From positions 62,001-126,000 of the forward strand of contig NZ_JAKCLJ010000005.1 of assembly GCF_021412565.1 (NCBI RefSeq): a stretch of DNA of 64,000 bases, given 5' to 3'. The notes under the pieces are model-generated. The model worked only from the letters and a program-made list of their open reading frames with translations. It was not told the origin of the DNA and did no database searches. Position 1 is the stretch's first letter, and every line of letters begins with the position of its first letter. Position numbers and translations under genes: made by a program. Source of the DNA: Shewanella sp. AS1 (GTDB lineage Bacteria > Pseudomonadota > Gammaproteobacteria > Enterobacterales > Shewanellaceae). Positions 36,057 through 44,278 of the stretch are shown here, in pieces.

Positions 36057-37514
36057 ATGCAAGGAATACAAGATCAGGGGCTGATTAAACTCGCCTCCTA
36101 TATAGATGGGCAGTGGCTGGAGAGTGATAAACACTTCGAGGTGATCAACCCGGCCAATCAGCAAGTGATCGCCAGGGTGGCAGATGCGGGCATTCAGCAG
36201 ACTGAGGCGGCCATACTGGCGGCGAAAAAAGCCTTGCCTGCCTGGTCGAAAAAGTCGGCTAACGAGCGTGCCGCGCTGATGCGTAACTGGTTTAATCTGA
36301 TGATGCAACATCAGGAAGATTTAGGCCGTCTGCTGACCTTAGAGCAGGGCAAGCCGTTGGCGGAGGCCAAGGGGGAGATCGCCTACGGCGCCGCCTTTAT
36401 CGATTGGTTTGCTGAAGAGGGCAAGCGCATTTATGGCGATACCATTCCGGCGCCCGCCAATGACAAACGTATCTTAGTGATCAAACAGCCCGTGGGTGTT
36501 GTGGCTTCTATTACGCCCTGGAACTTCCCCAATGCGATGATCGCCCGTAAGGCGGCGGCAGCGCTGGGCGCAGGTTGCAGCTTTGTGGTGCGTCCGTCGC
36601 CATCGACTCCGCTATCTGCCTTGGCCATGGCCGAGCTGGCCGAGCGCGCCAGTATTCCGGCCGGGGTATTCAATGTGGTGGTGGGAGAAGATGCGGTGGG
36701 CATGGGCAAGGTGCTGACCCAGCATCCCGATGTGGCCAAATTTACTTTCACCGGTTCGACCGCCGTGGGCAAGCTGCTGCTCGCTCAGTGCGCTAGCAGT
36801 GTCAAGAAAGTCTCCATGGAGCTTGGCGGCAATGCCCCCTTTATCGTATTCGATGACGCCGATATCGATGCCGCCGTGCAGGGGGCGCTGCTCTCCAAAT
36901 ACCGCAACGCCGGTCAAACCTGTGTCTGCACTAACCGTATCTTGGTGCAAAATAAGATCGCGGCAGAATTTACCGAGAAGTTTACCGCTGCCGTGGCCAA
37001 TCTCAGGGTTGGCGATGGCTTGGGGGATGGCATTAGTGTTGGGCCTATGATCTCGCCATCGGCGGTACAAAGTGTGCTTAAGTTGGTGGAGGAGACCCGG
37101 GCTCAGGGCGCGAAGGTGTTAACCGGCGGCGAGCCAAGCGCCCTGGGTGAGAGCTTCCTCGAACCTGTGATAGTCACCAATGTCACCAACGCCATGCCGC
37201 TGGCGCGCAATGAGATCTTTGGCCCTGTTACGCCCATCATCAGTTTCGACAGCGAAGAGGAGGCGATCAGGCTGGCCAATGATACCGAATATGGCTTAGC
37301 GGCCTACTTCTACGCTAGGGATATCGGACGTATCTTCCGTGTCGCCGAGGGGCTGGAATATGGCATGGTCGGTGTCAATGAGGGACTTATCTCCAATGCC
37401 GCCGCGCCTTTTGGCGGGGTGAAGCAGTCGGGCAATGGCCGCGAAGGGTCTAAATATGGGCTGGATGATTATTTAGAGATTAAGTATGTGTGTCTGGGTG
37501 GCTTAGATAAGTAG
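36057..37514 (+). CDS. gabD: Succinate-semialdehyde dehydrogenase GabD
   Basis: 485-residue aldehyde dehydrogenase oxidising succinate semialdehyde to succinate with NAD(P)+, the second step of GABA breakdown. Motifs: ITPWNFPNAMIARK, FTGSTAVGKLL, general base Glu in MELGGNAPFIVF and nucleophile Cys in NAGQTCVCTNR. A second Cys two residues after the nucleophile matches the GabD type. The ATG at 36057 has GGGAG at the right distance; a GTG four codons upstream is less likely. It is first gene of a gabDT operon. Confidence 0.95.
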   Translation: MQGIQDQGLIKLASYIDGQWLESDKHFEVINPANQQVIARVADAGIQQTEAAILAAKKALPAWSKKSANERAALMRNWFNLMMQHQEDLGRLLTLEQGKPLAEAKGEIAYGAAFIDWFAEEGKRIYGDTIPAPANDKRILVIKQPVGVVASITPWNFPNAMIARKAAAALGAGCSFVVRPSPSTPLSALAMAELAERASIPAGVFNVVVGEDAVGMGKVLTQHPDVAKFTFTGSTAVGKLLLAQCASSVKKVSMELGGNAPFIVFDDADIDAAVQGALLSKYRNAGQTCVCTNRILVQNKIAAEFTEKFTAAVANLRVGDGLGDGISVGPMISPSAVQSVLKLVEETRAQGAKVLTGGEPSALGESFLEPVIVTNVTNAMPLARNEIFGPVTPIISFDSEEEAIRLANDTEYGLAAYFYARDIGRIFRVAEGLEYGMVGVNEGLISNAAAPFGGVKQSGNGREGSKYGLDDYLEIKYVCLGGLDK

Positions 37515-37548
37515 TCATCACAGTGGTGTTAACTGAGGACAGTTTAAG

Positions 37549-38826
37549 ATGAACAACGCAGAATTACAGGCGCGCAAGGTCAAGGTCATTGCCCGCGGAC
37601 AAGGCAACAGCTATCCCGTGTATGTTGAGCGGGCGAAGAATGCTGAAATCTGGGATGTGGAAGGCAAGCGCTATATCGATTTTGGTACCGGCATAGCCGT
37701 GTGCAATACCGGCCACAGTCATCCTAAGGTGGTCGAGGCGGTCAAGGCGCAGTTGGATAACTTCAGCCATACCTGCGTCATGGTTAATCCCTATGAGTCC
37801 GCGGTCGAGTTGGCGGAAAAGCTCACTCAGCTTGCCCCAGGCGCGAGCGACAAGAAGGCGATTTTCGTTACCACAGGCGCCGAGGCGGTGGAGAACTGCG
37901 TTAAGATCGCCCGCGCCTATACTGGTCGCCGCGGGGTGATCGCCTTTAACGGTGGCTTTCATGGCCGCACCAATTTGACCATGGCGCTGACGGGCAAGAT
38001 AAGCCCCTACAAGCATCAGTTCGGCCCCTTTGCCGGGGATATTTTTCATGCCCCTTATCCCATTGAGTTGCATGGGATCAGTGTTAAAGACTCACTCAAG
38101 GCGATCGCCAATCTGTTTAAGGTGGATATTGCCCCCTGTGATGTGGCGGCGATTATTGTCGAGCCAGTGCAGGGCGAGGGCGGCTTCTATCTTGCGCCCC
38201 CTGAGTTTTTACGCGCCCTGCGCGAGCTGTGCGACCAGCACGGCATAGTGCTGATTATGGATGAGATCCAGACTGGCTTTGGGCGCACAGGCAAGATGTT
38301 CTGCTGTGAATATGCGGGTGTAGAGCCGGATCTTATCACTATGGCGAAAGGGATTGCCGGTGGTTTTCCGCTTTCTGCCGTGGTGGGTAAGAGTGAGATC
38401 ATGGATGCGCCCCTGCCGGGCGGCCTTGGCGGCACCTATGGTGGCTCGCCTGTCGGCTGCGCGGCGGCGCTGGCCGTGTTGGATGTGATAGCAGATGAAA
38501 ATCTGGTAGCGCGGGCAAATCAGATAGGCGCCTACTTTAATGAACAGCTAACAGCCCTGCAGCAGGATTATCCAAAACTGATTGCTGATGTGCGTCATCA
38601 GGGCGCTATGATTGCCATCGAGCTGATAGAAGAGGGCGATGTCGATAGGCCAAACACCGCCCTGACCCAGGCGATTATCGCCAATGCGGCCAAACATGGT
38701 TTAGTGCTCTTGGCCTGTGGTTTCTATGGCAATGTGATCCGTTTCCTACCGGCGCTGACCATTACCGATGAGGTGATGGCGGAGGGCTTACAAAAGTTTG
38801 CCGAGTTGTTTTCCGAGCAGGCTTAG
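37549..38826 (+). CDS. gabT: 4-aminobutyrate aminotransferase GabT
   Basis: 425-residue class III, PLP-dependent aminotransferase converting GABA and 2-oxoglutarate to succinate semialdehyde and glutamate. LIMDEIQTGFGRTG holds the PLP-binding Asp, and MAKGIAGGFPLSAVVG holds the Schiff-base Lys. It starts 34 bp after gabD with GAGGA upstream, so the two enzymes are made together and complete the GABA shunt. Related omega-aminotransferases exist, but the gabD neighbour supports this call. Confidence 0.94.
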   Translation: MNNAELQARKVKVIARGQGNSYPVYVERAKNAEIWDVEGKRYIDFGTGIAVCNTGHSHPKVVEAVKAQLDNFSHTCVMVNPYESAVELAEKLTQLAPGASDKKAIFVTTGAEAVENCVKIARAYTGRRGVIAFNGGFHGRTNLTMALTGKISPYKHQFGPFAGDIFHAPYPIELHGISVKDSLKAIANLFKVDIAPCDVAAIIVEPVQGEGGFYLAPPEFLRALRELCDQHGIVLIMDEIQTGFGRTGKMFCCEYAGVEPDLITMAKGIAGGFPLSAVVGKSEIMDAPLPGGLGGTYGGSPVGCAAALAVLDVIADENLVARANQIGAYFNEQLTALQQDYPKLIADVRHQGAMIAIELIEEGDVDRPNTALTQAIIANAAKHGLVLLACGFYGNVIRFLPALTITDEVMAEGLQKFAELFSEQA

Positions 38827-38828
38827 CT

Positions 38829-38862
38829 AGTCTGATGGAGTATTAGTGAGTCTGATGGAGTA
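38829..38862. repeat. 14-bp direct repeat after gabT
   Basis: AGTCTGATGGAGTA occurs at 38829-38842 and 38849-38862 (20-bp period), just before the gabT terminator. Confidence 0.8.
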
Positions 38863-38897
38863 AAAGGCCGGACAAGTCAGTTTTCTCGGCCTTTTTA
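38862..38897 (+). terminator. Terminator of gabDT
   Basis: AAAAGGCCG / CGGCCTTTTT stem with a 16-base loop and a terminal T run, 36 bp after the gabT stop. Confidence 0.75.
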
Positions 38898-39042
38898 TCT
38901 TGTTTTTGCTGCCTGCTAAATCGCTTTAATTAATGGGATTTAATTGTACAATCCCTTGAATAATCATGTTGAAGCGCGTAAAACACCCATTCGGTCACTC
39001 AATTTTTCGCGAGTCACTCGGCTGGCAGGCTTTGATTTATAC

Positions 39043-39049
39043 AAGGGAG
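39043..39049 (+). promoter_or_regulatory. Ribosome-binding site fixing the TTG start of lgt
   Basis: AAGGGAG eight bases before TTG 39058. The open frame extends 38 codons further upstream but those codons lack family similarity. Confidence 0.75.
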
Positions 39050-39057
39050 CAAAGCAT

Positions 39058-39843
39058 TTGAACCACCTAGTTTGGAATATCGATCCTGTGATGATCTCCT
39101 TTATGGGATTACAGATTCATTGGTATGGCGCCCTGTTTGCGCTTGCCATCGCCAGTGGATTTCAGGTGATAAAACACATCTTTATCCGTGAAAAACTGCC
39201 GGTCGAATCTCTGGATAACCTGCTGATCTACTCAGTGGTGGGCATAGTGCTCGGGGCGCGACTGGGTCATGTGCTGTTTTACGATCCCAGTTATTATTTT
39301 TCCCATCCGCTGAAAATCTTCGCCATCTGGGAAGGGGGACTTGCCAGCCACGGCGGTACAGTCGGCGTGGTGATTGCCATGTATCTGTTTAAGCGTCAGG
39401 CGAAACTGCCTTTTCTGTTTCTGCTCGACCGGCTTGCCATTGCCACAGGGATCTTCTGTGTGTTTGTGCGCATGGCGAATTTTGCCAACTCGGAAATTGT
39501 TGGGGTGCCGACCAGCAAGCCTTGGGGGATTATCTTCGAGCGTATCGATATGCTGCCCCGTCATCCGGCGCAGCTTTATGAGGCGCTGGCCTATTTGGTT
39601 ATCTTTATTACCCTCTGGCTGCTGTATCGTTATACCGAGATGAAGCGCAGGGAAGGGGCGCTGGTGGGGCTGTTCCTCACCCTGGTTTTTGGCGCCCGTT
39701 ACCTGATTGAGTTTGTAAAGGTGCGTCAGGCCGAGTTTGCCCAGGACTGGAGTATCAGTGTCGGCCAGATGCTGAGTGTTCCCTTTGTGCTGATAGGGCT
39801 GACACTGCTGGTGCTGGCCTATTTAAGAAAACGTCCGAACTAA
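39058..39843 (+). CDS. lgt: Prolipoprotein diacylglyceryl transferase, Bacteroidota-like (second Lgt)
   Basis: 261-residue, seven-helix inner-membrane enzyme that transfers diacylglycerol from phosphatidylglycerol to the lipobox Cys of prolipoproteins. Conserved parts: HWYGALFALA, GARLGHVLFYDP, SHGGTVGVVI, RMANFANSEIVG and RHPAQLYEA. The signature NSEIVG-x-PT with PRHPAQLYEA is the form typical of Bacteroidota Lgt; proteobacterial enzymes have GNFINGELWG. This suggests horizontal acquisition and that the housekeeping lgt lies elsewhere. The TTG start is set by AAGGGAG. Monocistronic. Confidence 0.85.
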   Translation: MNHLVWNIDPVMISFMGLQIHWYGALFALAIASGFQVIKHIFIREKLPVESLDNLLIYSVVGIVLGARLGHVLFYDPSYYFSHPLKIFAIWEGGLASHGGTVGVVIAMYLFKRQAKLPFLFLLDRLAIATGIFCVFVRMANFANSEIVGVPTSKPWGIIFERIDMLPRHPAQLYEALAYLVIFITLWLLYRYTEMKRREGALVGLFLTLVFGARYLIEFVKVRQAEFAQDWSISVGQMLSVPFVLIGLTLLVLAYLRKRPN

Positions 39844-39867
39844 ATTAGTCTGCGCTGTCGGTCTAAT

Positions 39868-39896
39868 GAAAAAGCTCAACCTAGGTTGAGCTTTTC
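39868..39896. terminator. Terminator after lgt
   Basis: AAAAAGCTCAAC-CTAG-GTTGAGCTTTT, a near-perfect palindrome with A and T runs, 25 bp past the stop; it can work in both directions. Confidence 0.85.
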
Positions 39897-39966
39897 TATG
39901 TCTGGAACATTTATGCCCACACCCATGGATGGAAAGTGTGGGTGTTTATGTCTGGAACATTTATGC
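39897..39966. repeat. 20-bp direct repeat pair flanking a hairpin
   Basis: TATGTCTGGAACATTTATGC is found at 39897-39916 and 39947-39966. Between the copies CCACAC and GTGTGG can pair. Confidence 0.9.
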
Positions 39967-39970
39967 TTGT

Positions 39971-40002
39971 GCACCTCGCACCTCGCACCTCGCACCCCGC
40001 AC
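39971..40002. repeat. Heptanucleotide array (GCACCTC)
   Basis: Three perfect GCACCTC units, one GCACCCC and a partial GCAC. It ends immediately before the stop codon of the minus-strand SIMPL gene at 40004. Confidence 0.9.
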
Positions 40003-40003
40003 T

Positions 40004-40744
40004 TTATTCCAACCTGTAGATCACCTCTACGCTGTCTCTGATGGTGATCTGCGCTTCCTGATAGCTGGCGCCAATATCGGCCTTGGCTGCCGCTTCCATG
40101 CGGTAGTGAACGGGAGTCGTAGGAGACTGCGGCAGATAGCGGATCTCCCACACCTGCCCTAAGGTTTCCCCAAATCCTGTGGCCAGTGACTGCGCTTTTT
40201 GTCTGGCATCCTGAATCGCCAGCTGTCGCGCCTTTTCCTGCAGTTCTTCATATCGGCTGGATTTGAAATTGATCTGCCCAATGCGATTTATCCCTTGCTC
40301 GAGGGCGAGGTCTAGAATGTCGTTGAGCCTGTCTAACTGGCGTAATTGCAGTGTCAGTTGCCTGCTGGCCTGATAGCCTATCTGGTTATTTTGGCGTGTG
40401 GTGGGATCATATAGATAGTCGGCCGAAAGATTAAGGTTCGCACTGTCGATCGCTTGTCTGTTGACACCCATTTGCTGCAATTTTTCTATCAGGTTCGCCA
40501 GGGCCTTATCGGATTCGGCTTTCGCCTGGGCACTGGTTTTGGCCTTAGTCACCACGGAAAATTTCAGTTCAGCCATATCGGCTTGAACCAGAAGTTGACT
40601 GCTGCCGATAGTTTCTAGGTGGCGAAAATCCTGAGCCTGTGAGGTTGCTTGTGATTGCGCTTGCGCCTGGACTGTGAGTAATGCGGCGCCGAAAAGGCTC
40701 ACTATGATAGCGCCCCATAGACGGGGTTTTCTGTATTGGGTCAT
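40004..40744 (-). CDS. SIMPL (DUF541) domain periplasmic protein
   Basis: 246 residues: signal peptide (about 1-29, cleaved after AQA), then a SIMPL/YggE-like domain (about 45-245). The family has two similar alternating alpha/beta units that form oligomeric rings; E. coli YggE is linked to oxidative stress, but the biochemical role is unknown. Typical elements are the N-terminal strand ETIGSSQLLVQADMAELKF and the closing DSVEVIYRLE. It appears to stand alone between lgt (convergent) and an intergenic stretch. Confidence 0.85.
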   Translation of the reverse strand: MTQYRKPRLWGAIIVSLFGAALLTVQAQAQSQATSQAQDFRHLETIGSSQLLVQADMAELKFSVVTKAKTSAQAKAESDKALANLIEKLQQMGVNRQAIDSANLNLSADYLYDPTTRQNNQIGYQASRQLTLQLRQLDRLNDILDLALEQGINRIGQINFKSSRYEELQEKARQLAIQDARQKAQSLATGFGETLGQVWEIRYLPQSPTTPVHYRMEAAAKADIGASYQEAQITIRDSVEVIYRLE

Positions 40745-40925
40745 AAGTTGCTCCGTTTGCAGAGTGATAATGATAAATAAGTAGTCACGGCGCTATTAAC
40801 GGCGATGGGGCGAAAAAGGGTTAAACGGTGGAGTTTTATTTGCACTAGGGCAGGTAAGGCTAATGAGCGAGTCTAATGGAAAGCCTAGATGGCTCATAAA
40901 AGAGGTGGCTGATTAGAGAGATAGC

Positions 40926-40970
40926 AAAAAGAAAAAGTCTGATGAATAAGCATCCTGCTATTCACCAGAC
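40926..40970 (-). terminator. Minus-strand rho-independent terminator
   Basis: On the minus strand GTCTGGTGAATA pairs with TATTCATCAGAC (one mismatch), followed by TTTTTCTTTTT. It is about 190 bp past the only minus-strand gene upstream, so it more likely ends the small RNA or small ORF described next. Confidence 0.75.
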
Positions 40971-41039
40971 GAAAAGCGCCTTTGGGGGTGCGCCTCGAGA
41001 TACCACCTGTAAAGTATCTCGATGAAAAATGGTTGTCAT
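40962..41039 (-). ncRNA. Candidate small RNA or 25-codon ORF with three hairpins
   Basis: On the minus strand, upstream of the strong terminator (40926-40970), come a hairpin CGAGATAC-N10-GTATCTCG (perfect 8 bp) and a second weaker one AGGCGC / GCGCTT. The same segment encodes a 25-residue frame (start 41039, begins MTTIFHRDTLQVVSRG), whose stop falls inside the terminator stem. The ribosome-binding site is weak. Either a structured small RNA or a short peptide gene is possible. Confidence 0.45.
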
Positions 41040-41162
41040 GATTAAGGCCGCCTTATGGCATGGGCTATTGTTATTTATACTGCCCTCTAGCGCTAATCCT
41101 CACTCGCGTCCTGCGACCACTTTCTTTTATTCTTATTATGTAATGTAGGGCACAAACTTAGG

Positions 41163-41408
41163 TTAATGACGTCTTAACTTAAAACCGCGCATTAACAGAT
41201 TCAGCTGTTGGGCTACCCTGTCGGTTTCAATTCTGAAACGGCCGGCTGACCCATTTTGTTTTTCATTTTGCCTAATGAGTTGGCTTACTATCTCATCACT
41301 AACGCCAAAGCGGCTGGCGACGTCCGATAATAAAGCGTGGTTATGTATCACCTCATCCACGATACGCTGAGCCATCTTGGGGGTGAGACTTTTACCTACA
41401 TCATTCAT
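41163..41408 (-). CDS. Small HTH-like protein of unknown function
   Basis: 81 residues, basic at the C-terminus. The segment MAQRIVDEVIHNHALLSDVA followed by SRFGVSDEIVSQLIRQ (about 12-46) has the spacing of a helix-turn-helix like those of transposase OrfA proteins and small regulators. GAGG seven bases before the ATG supports translation. No transposase or terminal repeats lie nearby, so it is not a recognisable insertion sequence. Function unknown. Confidence 0.6.
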   Translation of the reverse strand: MNDVGKSLTPKMAQRIVDEVIHNHALLSDVASRFGVSDEIVSQLIRQNEKQNGSAGRFRIETDRVAQQLNLLMRGFKLRRH

Positions 41409-41540
41409 TGCTGCGCCTCGTCATTTTATCTCTTGTTTATTACGACAAGATTAATGGGGTATTAATCTAGAGTCGTAATCCCTAAAGTTACTTAAGCTTC
41501 ACATTGGCCTATGGCGAGAGCTGATTGCTCAGTTCTTTGC

Positions 41541-41630
41541 CTATTCCATATCCCATTGGCTAACGCCTAGGTGGGAGAAGAATTGCCATTGCTGCTGAAT
41601 AAGTGAACCCATTCGTACAAGATGTTTCAT
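41541..41630 (-). CDS. Candidate 29-residue small protein
   Basis: ATG 41630 is preceded by GAGGAG six bases upstream, one of the best ribosome-binding sites in the window. The product begins MKHLVRMGSLIQQQWQFF, contains two Trp and ends WDME. Upstream at 41668-41680 lies a perfect 6-bp dyad GTATCA-C-TGATAC that could be an operator. No known family recognised. Confidence 0.5.
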   Translation of the reverse strand: MKHLVRMGSLIQQQWQFFSHLGVSQWDME

Positions 41631-41860
41631 GATTGACTCCTCAACTTCAGATCCATCATCAGGGTCAGTATCACTGATACCTGTTTTCTTATATGTAAGT
41701 TTTGTGCCAACTTTTCATATCTGTAATAAGTGGTTAATTCTTATTTAATTTTTATTTATCTATTCAAAAATGGAAGCCAAATATGCCTTTTTCGATTCAC
41801 CAAGATGGCGCAAGCCTGCCTAAGCTTGGTGCGTTGTGGATTTAATGAACTGCGTGAGGA

Positions 41861-41894
41861 GTAAAAAATAACCGAGCACCTTGGCTCGGTTATT
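41861..41894 (-). terminator. Terminator of the PepSY operon
   Basis: On the minus strand AATAACCGAG / CTCGGTTATT with an 8-base loop followed by TTTTTT, about 50 bp after the PepSY gene stop. Confidence 0.85.
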
Positions 41895-41941
41895 GGGCTC
41901 AATGATGTTGATTTCATCTTGAGCAGTTGTTCGTCTATTCG

Positions 41942-43582
41942 TTAGCGCAAGTTGGAGGAGCTAAGTTGCGCTAGGGGTGGGTGAGTTTGCCCTGATGGGA
42001 TTTGCTTGGGCTGCGCAATGGCCCAGATGCTGTTGGGTTCGCCGTGATATGCGCGATGTTTCACCTTGGCAGCGAAATAGAAAAACAGGATTGCGGAAAA
42101 TAACGCAAAGATCTCAATTAATAGTCCACTGAAACTGTGTGGTGCCCAAATCCCAATATTGGGCAGTAACAGTGCGAGGATTGAGGTCGCAGGGATGAGC
42201 AGGCAGCTAACGGCGGTTAGTTTCAATAAGCCTATGGCGGCAATAGCGGCACCACGGGCAAAGCTGTAAATAACTGCAACTATGAATGACAGATAATAGC
42301 AGGCCAAATAGGCATAGTTTATCTGGCCATCAAGCAGATAAATCCAGCGGCTAGCGAACATTGTGACCGCCACACCTAACAAGGAACCTAAGCATACACC
42401 CACAGTTAATGCGCCCATAAAGCGGCTAGAGCGGGTTTGCTGTGGTTGTTTCTGACGGCGTTTTTCTAACCAGAGTAAATTGCCACTATAGAACAGGAAG
42501 GCGCCTACTAATCCCATAACGAAATAGAGCCAACGGCCAAAATCACCGGCATAGTTACCAAAATGCAGGCCAAAGAAGGTAGCGACAATCGCTGGGTAGT
42601 TACCTTCATTCATCGCCGAGATGGTATTGATCTGCACATCATAGGTATAAGGATTCATGTAGATGAAATCGTTAAATGCACCACGAGTCATCGTGCCTTC
42701 TGAGGTGATAGAAATAGCCAAGCTTGGCATGGGAGAGCTGAGTCCGGAAAACTCCATCGACTTGACCTGGTAGCCGGCGGGTATGTCACTCACCTTCTCT
42801 AGATAGGTGCTGATAGGCGCTAACTGCTCAATCTTATATTCAACGGCGGATCTTGCTCTCGGTTCAAACATAGGTTTATCGCCGTAGATGGCAGTTAAAC
42901 CGCCGTAGAACAGATCGTGAAACGCAAAGGCAACCACGGTTAGGGCGATGATCACATGAAACGGAAAGCTTAGTACACCGGCTAAGTTATGACTGTCTAA
43001 CCAGAAACGGTTCGCGCCTTTCTTCGAGCGTAGGGCAAACAGGGTTTTTACCAGGGTTGGTAACAGGAAAATAATCCCTGAAATTAATGCGATAAAATAT
43101 AGAATAGAGGCCAGACCCAGCACCAATACTCCCAGCTCTTCGTGTCCGACTTCCCCTGGAATGCCTGCAGTGCGGTGCAGCTGATCGATTAAGGTGCCTA
43201 GTTCATTTTTGCCGCTGGCTTTGGTGATCAATTCACCAGAGCCGGAGAAGCTGGCATGTATCAACTGATCATCGAGTCGGTAGCCACGTCCACCGCCTTT
43301 TTCATACCAAAGCATCGGCGAGCTTTGTTCATCGAAGTTAATGATAAAGCCTTCTCTGGCCATATCATGTTCACCGATCACCTCGGCAATCAGTTGATCA
43401 TATTTTGAGGCTTCAATCTGCTGTAACTGCTCGGTCGGTGGGGTTGCCCATTGTGTTATCTGCGGCTTGAACATGGTCAGTGAGCCTGCGTAAAACGCAA
43501 TAAACAGCACTAAACCGGCAATGATCCCGGTCCAAGTATGGATCGATTGATAGGTGCGAAGAATATCGGCACGAATTTTCAC
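41942..43582 (-). CDS. PepSY-domain membrane protein, probable siderophore-iron reductase
   Basis: 546 residues with PepSY_TM architecture: helix at about 17-35 (TWTGIIAGLVLFIAFYAGSL), periplasmic PepSY regions, helices near 155-180, 200-225, 345-370, and four more at the C-terminus. Histidines in helices (IHTWTG, LHRTAG, HNLAG, FHVIIA, FGLHFGN) are candidate haem ligands, as in proteins that reduce ferric siderophores at the inner membrane. The frame opens at GTG 43591, but GTG 43582 overlaps the previous stop by 4 bp (GTGA) and gives the usual MKIRADILRTYQSIHTW start. Last gene of a Fur-controlled operon. Confidence 0.82.
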   Translation of the reverse strand: MKIRADILRTYQSIHTWTGIIAGLVLFIAFYAGSLTMFKPQITQWATPPTEQLQQIEASKYDQLIAEVIGEHDMAREGFIINFDEQSSPMLWYEKGGGRGYRLDDQLIHASFSGSGELITKASGKNELGTLIDQLHRTAGIPGEVGHEELGVLVLGLASILYFIALISGIIFLLPTLVKTLFALRSKKGANRFWLDSHNLAGVLSFPFHVIIALTVVAFAFHDLFYGGLTAIYGDKPMFEPRARSAVEYKIEQLAPISTYLEKVSDIPAGYQVKSMEFSGLSSPMPSLAISITSEGTMTRGAFNDFIYMNPYTYDVQINTISAMNEGNYPAIVATFFGLHFGNYAGDFGRWLYFVMGLVGAFLFYSGNLLWLEKRRQKQPQQTRSSRFMGALTVGVCLGSLLGVAVTMFASRWIYLLDGQINYAYLACYYLSFIVAVIYSFARGAAIAAIGLLKLTAVSCLLIPATSILALLLPNIGIWAPHSFSGLLIEIFALFSAILFFYFAAKVKHRAYHGEPNSIWAIAQPKQIPSGQTHPPLAQLSSSNLR

Positions 43583-43878
43583 AGTGACCACCTTAGTAAC
43601 ACAAAAATTGAATAAGCAATGAGGTTGGCCGTACCTAGATAGGTAAATGCGCTGCGACCAGTTTTGAACATAAAGCTAAAGGTAATGATGGTGAGCCAGA
43701 TAGGGGCGATCATCCACATGTTAAATTGCACTTTTACCGGGGCATCAATTCCACCCGGACCATACCAGGCAAAAATGCCAACTAAGGCATAGGTTAAGGT
43801 TAAACCTAATAGGGTGGCTGTAATGGATTTACGCCACCAATGGGGTTGAATTTTTTCTGATTGAGAAAGCCTACTCAT
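43579..43878 (-). CDS. Small three-helix membrane protein (DUF3649-like)
   Basis: 99 residues with three helices (about 18-38, 53-70, 78-95) and an N-terminal KIQPHWWRKS segment. Small proteins of this type (DUF3649, tentative) lie between TonB receptors and PepSY proteins in iron-uptake operons. Its stop overlaps the PepSY start, and it begins 4 bp after the previous gene, so the three are translated from one message. Confidence 0.7.
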   Translation of the reverse strand: MSRLSQSEKIQPHWWRKSITATLLGLTLTYALVGIFAWYGPGGIDAPVKVQFNMWMIAPIWLTIITFSFMFKTGRSAFTYLGTANLIAYSIFVLLRWSL

Positions 43879-43881
43879 GGT

Positions 43882-44136
43882 TCATGCTCTGTTTTTACTA
43901 AGGGTAATGAAAGGAATACAAATTAATATCGTGGTGGAAGTGAACAACCAGATAAAAATCGCCGCAGTTGTGGTTAACATTTGTAGCCAAGCCAACAATG
44001 CACCCACCAAAACACACAGTCCTAAAAGGGTGAAAACCCCCGGAAGTTTTTTGGTTATCAAGCCTTGATGTTTACTGGAAAGGTAGACAAGCACCGAACC
44101 CAGCAGAGTTAATGCAATTGCCGTCATCTGAATCAT
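43882..44136 (-). CDS. Small membrane protein (DUF3325-like)
   Basis: 84 residues, three helices (about 2-20, 32-52, 57-77). The frame extends 22 codons upstream to 44202, but the ATG at 44136 has AGGA eight bases before it and gives a typical MIQMTAIALTLLGS start. DUF3325 assignment is tentative. It is the first gene of the leftward operon, divergent from the TonB receptor and 40 bp from the Fur box. Confidence 0.68.
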   Translation of the reverse strand: MIQMTAIALTLLGSVLVYLSSKHQGLITKKLPGVFTLLGLCVLVGALLAWLQMLTTTAAIFIWLFTSTTILICIPFITLSKNRA

Positions 44137-44175
44137 TAGGTTAATCCTTGTTAAAAAATCTAAAAGAATACTAAT

Positions 44176-44194
44176 GTAAATGTTAATCATTATC
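44176..44194. promoter_or_regulatory. Fur box between the divergent iron-uptake units
   Basis: GTAAATGTTAATCATTATC matches the 19-bp Fur consensus GATAATGATAATCATTATC at 16 positions, including the whole right half. It lies between the start of the small-membrane-protein operon (44136) and the TonB receptor (44279). Confidence 0.8.
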
Positions 44195-44278
44195 AATTGC
44201 ATTTAGTGGGGTGTTATCGTAAATTACAGCGGCCTTCACAGAATTTCGTTGTTTATTAACAGAATGTTGAGATGATCC

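Noticed and set aside
41163..41408. Insertion sequence OrfA
   Set aside because: HTH-like, but no OrfB, terminal inverted repeats or target duplications nearby.
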